Both the position numbers and the translations under genes were made by a program. The notes beneath the pieces are model-generated. The model had not been told where the DNA came from. It worked only from the letters and a program-made list of their open reading frames with translations, and ran no database searches. Of a DNA stretch of 64,000 bases, positions 59,844 through 64,000 are shown piece by piece. This DNA comes from Conus ventricosus. Lineage: Eukaryota; Mollusca; Gastropoda; Neogastropoda; Conidae. Each line of letters opens with the position of its first letter. The stretch's first letter is position 1. Location of the stretch: contig CM031628.1 of the NCBI GenBank assembly GCA_018398815.1, positions 12,150,366 through 12,214,365 on the forward strand, written 5' to 3'.

Positions 59844-59849
59844 AATAAA
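59844..59849 (+). promoter_or_regulatory. SIK3: Candidate polyadenylation signal AATAAA
   Basis: First canonical AATAAA I find downstream of the SIK3 stop. It is not followed by a marked GT-rich element within 30 bases, though a GT tract lies about 100 bases on. Weak support. Confidence 0.3.
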
Positions 59850-59947
59850 TGGGTTACAATCATCTGACTTGGTAAGAAATTTCATATCGTGGTTATTTTT
59901 GTTAGTTTATATGCACTCTTTTTAGCATAGGGAAGATGATTCAAAAT

Positions 59948-59948
59948 T

Positions 59949-59999
<51 letters not shown>
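59948..59999 (+). repeat. (GT)n microsatellite
   Basis: About 24 GT repeats. Confidence 0.95.
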
Positions 60000-60001
<2 letters not shown>

Positions 60002-60253
60002 ATGCATGCATTGCATGCATTTCATAGTATTTAATGAATATATTTGTTATTTATTGTGTATTGCAGTTGATTGAATCCTGCTGTATCATTATTCCGGTCT
60101 TCAATCTAACAATGTAAAAGTCTATGAAATAATTTGATAGATAATAAGACATTTTAGCAGCAAGGGTTGTATTTCAGATTTTGAGAAGTATTCTAGAGTC
60201 TGCAGTAGTATGACCACAAAAGACTTCTGTCATGAATTTTGAAAGTCAAAGAC

Positions 60254-60328
60254 AGAATGTTACATAAGATAATGTTGCTTATAGCCCAGCCGACCGCAAA
60301 GGGCCACATCAGGGAGAATGTTACATAA
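60254..60328 (-). mobile_element. 47-bp LINE 3'-tail insertion with 14-bp target duplication
   Basis: AGAATGTTACATAA at 60254-60267 and 60315-60328 flanks 47 bases that are the antisense of the 3' terminus of the LINE at 1-3638. It is the same sequence as the insertion at 45169-45223, shorter by eight bases, and carries the same GATGTGG variant. Confidence 0.95.
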
Positions 60329-60755
60329 AGAATGTGGAAAGGCGTTTTCCAATTTAACGAGTATGTGACCAGATGTCGCCATGGCACAGGAGAGGCAGAG
60401 TAAAGTCATCACGTCTGATGTCATCATTCACATCGATTTTCTTTTTCTTTGTGTGGGTGAAATATGATTCAAGGTAGCTTCTGACACAGTCTTTCGTGGG
60501 CAATCACATTTGTTACATGGTGTCCCCACTACAAGAAATATTGTGTGCTTGTCACTTCGGCTTTTCCACCACTCTCTGACTGTCGTCTTCCTCTTAGCCT
60601 GCGTCGCTGCTATCCACGGTCTGCCTGCCGTGGTGGCCCCTTCACCTGCCTTTATTATCAAAGAAAAATCTTGTGGGTTTTTTTCCTTGTGTAGAATTCA
60701 AAACATGCTAGCTTTGTTTTGTTGTTGTTGATATAAAACACTGACTAGAATGTGA
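60329..60755. other. Intergenic spacer
   Basis: Nothing recognised. Confidence 0.5.
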
Positions 60756-60756
60756 A

Positions 60757-62152
60757 TGTTGTATGCACGGTCCAGAGAGAACACTAGAATGTGAACGCTG
60801 TATGCACGGTCCACAATGTGAACGCTGTATGCACGGTCCACAATGTGAACGCTGTATGCACGGTCCACAATGTGAACGTTGTATGCACGGTCCACAATGT
60901 GAACGCTGTATGCACGGTCCACAATGTGAACGTTGTATGCACGGTCCACAATGTGAACGCTGTATGCACTGTCCACAATGTGAACGCTGTATGCACGGTC
61001 CACAATGTGAACGCTGTATGCACGGTCCACAATGTGAACGTTGTATGCACGGTCCACAATGTGAACGTTGTATGCACGGTCCACAATGTGAATGCTGTAT
61101 GCACGGTCCACAATGTCAACGTTGTATGCACGGTCCACAATGTGAACGCTGTATGCACGGTCCACAATGTGAACGTTGTATGCACGGTCCAGAGTTAACA
61201 CTTCAATGTGAACGCTGTATGCACGGTCCACAATGTGAACGATGTATGCACAGTCCACAATGTGAACGCTCTATGCACGGTCCAGAGTGAACACTTCAAT
61301 GTGAACGCTGTGTGCACGGTCCACAATGTGAACGCTGTATGCACGGTCCACAATGTGAACGATGTATGCACGGTCCACAATGTGAACGTTGTATGCACGG
61401 TCCAAAGTGAACACTACAATGTGAACGCTGTGTGCACGGTCCACAATGTGAACGCTGTGTGCATGGTCCACAATGTGAACGCTGTATGCACGGTCCACAA
61501 TGTGAACGCTGTATGCACGGTCCACAATGTGAACGCTGTATGCACGGTCCACAATGTGAACGCTGTATGCACGGTCCACAATGTGAACGCTGTATGCATG
61601 GTCCACAATGTGAATGCTGTATGCACGGTCCACAATGTGAACGCTGTATGCACGGTCCACAGTGTGAACGCTGTATGCACGGTCCACAATGTGAACGCTG
61701 TATGCACGGTCCACAATGTGAACGCTGTATGCACGGTCCACAATGTGAACGCTGTATGCATGGTCCACAATGTGAACGCTGTATGCACGGTCCACAATGT
61801 GAACGATGTATGCACGGTCCACAATGTGAACGATGTATGCACGGTCCACAATGTGAACGCTGTATGCATGTTCCAGAGTGAACACTAGAATGTGAATGCT
61901 GTATGCACGGTCCACAGTGTGAACGCTGTATGCATGGTCCACAATGTGAACGCTGTATGCACAGTCCAGAATGAACACTAGAATGTGAACGCTGTATGCA
62001 CGGTCCACAATGTGAACGCTGTATGCACGGTCCACAATGTGAACGCTGTATGCACGGTCCACAATGTGAACGATGTATGCACGGTCCACAATGTGAACGC
62101 TGTATGCACGGTCCACAATGTGAACGCTGTATGCACAGTCCAGAGTGAACAC
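60757..62152 (+). repeat. 27-bp minisatellite, about fifty copies
   Basis: Unit: TGTATGCACGGTCCACAATG, TGAACGC. Since 27 is a multiple of three and the unit lacks stops, several frames on both strands stay open for up to 293 codons (for example CMHGPQCER repeated). Interruptions GAGTGAACACTAGAATGTGAA at about 60775, 61190, 61287, 61407, 61876, 61968 and 62142 divide it into blocks. Confidence 0.96.
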
Positions 62153-63174
62153 TAGCTGTTCATTCTGCAGTTTGTTTTTTGCCCCTTATGGTTATCATTA
62201 CTTCTTTTATTTGTTTGGCGCTGTTACTTTTATAACTAAAGTTTTCTCTTTTTCTTTTTTTAAGTCTGGGGGCGGTAAATACAGGGAAATCATGTCACCA
62301 CTGCCTAGTGTTACCAAGATGAAGAATGTAAACAGAGTGGTTTAGGACACCTGCTGGTGATTGCTGTAAGGAAGACGCCTGACTCATAGAACAAAACTGG
62401 AAGGGTCGAAGACATCAGACTCCCATGCACTGCTGTAAAGGGTGGCGACTCTTCAGTCGGTTCACTGCTTCTTAGCAATTTTCTCTTGTGAGTTCTGAAT
62501 ATGGAACAAGATTTTTCTTTTTGAATTGCATGTTTGGGAATATGTGGTTTTGTGAGTGTGTGTATGTGTGTGTGTAGTGGGCATGTGTGTGTGTGTGTAG
62601 TTGGGGTGGTGGTGGTGGTGGGGGGGGGGGGGGGCGTGTGTCTGTGTGCTATTTATAGGGAATTGAATTTCTTGTTTTAGAGCTGAAATGAGGAAGCTCC
62701 CTGCACTTTTCATTGTAGAGATTTATTTCAGTGAAAACCAGGGTACTTGGGCCAGCTTCTTGATTTGCTCTACTTGACTAGCCTTCTCCTCGGTACTTTG
62801 TTGGTTTTCTGTTCAATAGTCATCATTCCACGCTCAAAGTATGTACCAAGGGTACCATGGCAATATCCCAGTATTAAGAAAGAAAGTGAAATGCGTTCCG
62901 CTGGTCTGTTTGTATGATCATGTTCCTGGGTTCTGAATGTAAGAGAACGGTATTTATTAACACACGGAGAGTCATTGGTCGATTGCTGGGTTTACTTATT
63001 TCTGATTGGTTGCCAAGTTTCATGGTATACTCACTGTGGGAGGGAGGATGTTGTAGTAACTGGAAGGATGTTTCAAGTTTTAGAAAGCCTCTCGTTCTAT
63101 CAAAGGGCATATGAACAGTTGCTCTCTTCCCATGCAGGTATGTTTGTGCTAAATAATAGATATGAATGCAAGTA
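62153..63174. other. Intergenic spacer
   Basis: GT/G-rich stretch at 62555-62640. Nothing coding recognised. Confidence 0.5.
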
Positions 63175-63613
63175 GAACTACATAGCTGCCAACTGCTACG
63201 ATATCGCCGTAGTTTGCTACGCCAAGAGAATGCTTGCTACGACGCTACTACGATCATTAAATTGCTACGGCGAAACAAAAAAATTCGAATATACTTTCGT
63301 TTTGTTTGGACAGCGCTAAGTAACGTCTCTATCGGTCTGTCGGAACTGCATTTCCGCTTTCGGTTTTACTGTAGCACATAGATTTTTTTTTTTACAATTT
63401 GCCCTCTTCCTCTGCTTCATCTCTGTATAATAACATTTATAGATATACTAAGAGTACTGTAGCTTTAATGTGGTCCGTAAAACTGGTTATAGGCCCGATT
63501 TCTTTTTAGAACGCGCGCAAAATTAAGTTGCTACTGTCAAATTGGAAATGCTACTGTGAAAATTGTGAAATGCTACTGTAAGCCGCATGAGCAGGTTGGC
63601 AGCTCTGGAACTA
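63175..63613 (+). mobile_element. Short non-autonomous hAT-like element (427 bp) with 6-bp target duplication
   Basis: Ends CATAGCTGCCAAC (63181-63193) and GTTGGCAGCTCTG (63595-63607) are inverse with one mismatch. The 6-bp GAACTA lies directly outside both (63175-63180 and 63608-63613). Internal sequence has repeated GCTACG/GCTACT motifs near both ends and CGGAACTGCATTTCCG in the middle. Same architecture as the element at 23862-25217 (CA...TG ends, 6-bp duplication), though with different terminal repeats. Confidence 0.82.
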
Positions 63614-64000
63614 GCAGTTCAGTTCAGTTCAGTTCAGTGGTTTATTTAATGTCTTTTCATCGCCAGATGATATTAGACACTTGTTTGAAAAGAAAAATAA
63701 AAGTATCAAGTACTTGCAAAGCCACATCTGATATGTGCATATTTACATAAGTAAGAATCAGTAGAACTAGCAGTAAGTTGGAAGTTTAGGTTTTGCTCAG
63801 AGTGGGATGCAAATAAATGTCTTAACCTTTTCAGCAGTGACATTGCAACTGGCTGTGTCGTTCCCTGCAGGGCATATTTGGGCCGTTCATTTGGATATCA
63901 GGAGCTGATAAAATGTCTCTTTTAACAGCTCAAATTTTCATCATGTTTGAATTAACCAGTGAAGATTGTGTTTTGATTAGTTGAGGTCTTAAACAGATTA
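63614..64000. other. Right edge of window
   Basis: A short (AGTTC)n at 63616-63638, then nothing recognised. Confidence 0.5.

Larger units (their letters stand above)
57985..59849 (+). other. SIK3: Probable SIK3 3' UTR
   Basis: Starts after the stop codon. It contains (GT)n tracts, a 49-bp minisatellite and ordinary AT-rich sequence. The 3' limit is a guess, set at the first clear AATAAA. Confidence 0.4.

Overview
The window is a stretch of animal nuclear genome, most likely from a gastropod mollusc. This rests on widely spaced small exons with GT-AG introns, dense micro- and minisatellites, degenerate non-LTR retrotransposons of I/Jockey type, Tc1 and hAT-like DNA transposons and tRNA-derived SINEs. 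The species is inference; nothing in the window names it.

One host gene is recognisable: the 3' part of a salt-inducible kinase of the SIK3 type, on the + strand, in eleven exons from 4945 to 57984. Its first exons lie left of the window. In order the exons encode the C-lobe of the kinase domain (exons 1-2), the UBA domain (exons 2-3), a regulatory region with four RRxS/T-type sites that match the PKA/14-3-3 sites of vertebrate SIK3 (exons 5, 6, 8, 9), a Gln-rich stretch (exons 9-10) and a long terminal exon (exon 11) ending in a KA1-like domain. Splice phases agree across every junction. Exon 2 and exon 11 carry one-base frame changes that look like consensus errors in G/C-rich runs, but pseudogenisation is not excluded. 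A 3' UTR of about 1.9 kb is inferred.

Layout. 1-3638: degenerate non-LTR element. 4945-9046: exons 1-2, with a 5'-truncated retrotransposon (5958-7232) between them. 9047-17333: introns with an 80-bp array, exon 3, two antisense tRNA-SINEs and two large minisatellites, the second running into the exon 4 acceptor. 17334-31039: exons 4-10, with a 43-bp array and a hAT-like transposon in the exon 6-7 intron. 31040-56134: a 25-kb intron filled with arrays (26/29, 44, 55, 50 and 44 bp units), a composite SINE, a 55-bp LINE-tail insertion and a near-intact Tc1 element with another insertion in its right terminal repeat. 56135-57984: terminal exon. 57985-64000: 3' UTR, arrays (49 and 27 bp units), a second LINE-tail insertion and a second hAT-like element.

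The most interesting pattern is that many SIK3 splice sites sit inside or against tandem repeats. The exon 6 donor is copied seven times in a 38-bp minisatellite. The exon 3 donor is duplicated beside a 26-C run. The exon 7 acceptor is repeated upstream, the exon 4 acceptor is the edge of a 1.85-kb minisatellite, and the donors of exons 1 and 7 run directly into (GT)n. Exon 6 encodes the site equivalent to S551 of mammalian SIK3, the site lost by a donor mutation in the mouse Sleepy allele.
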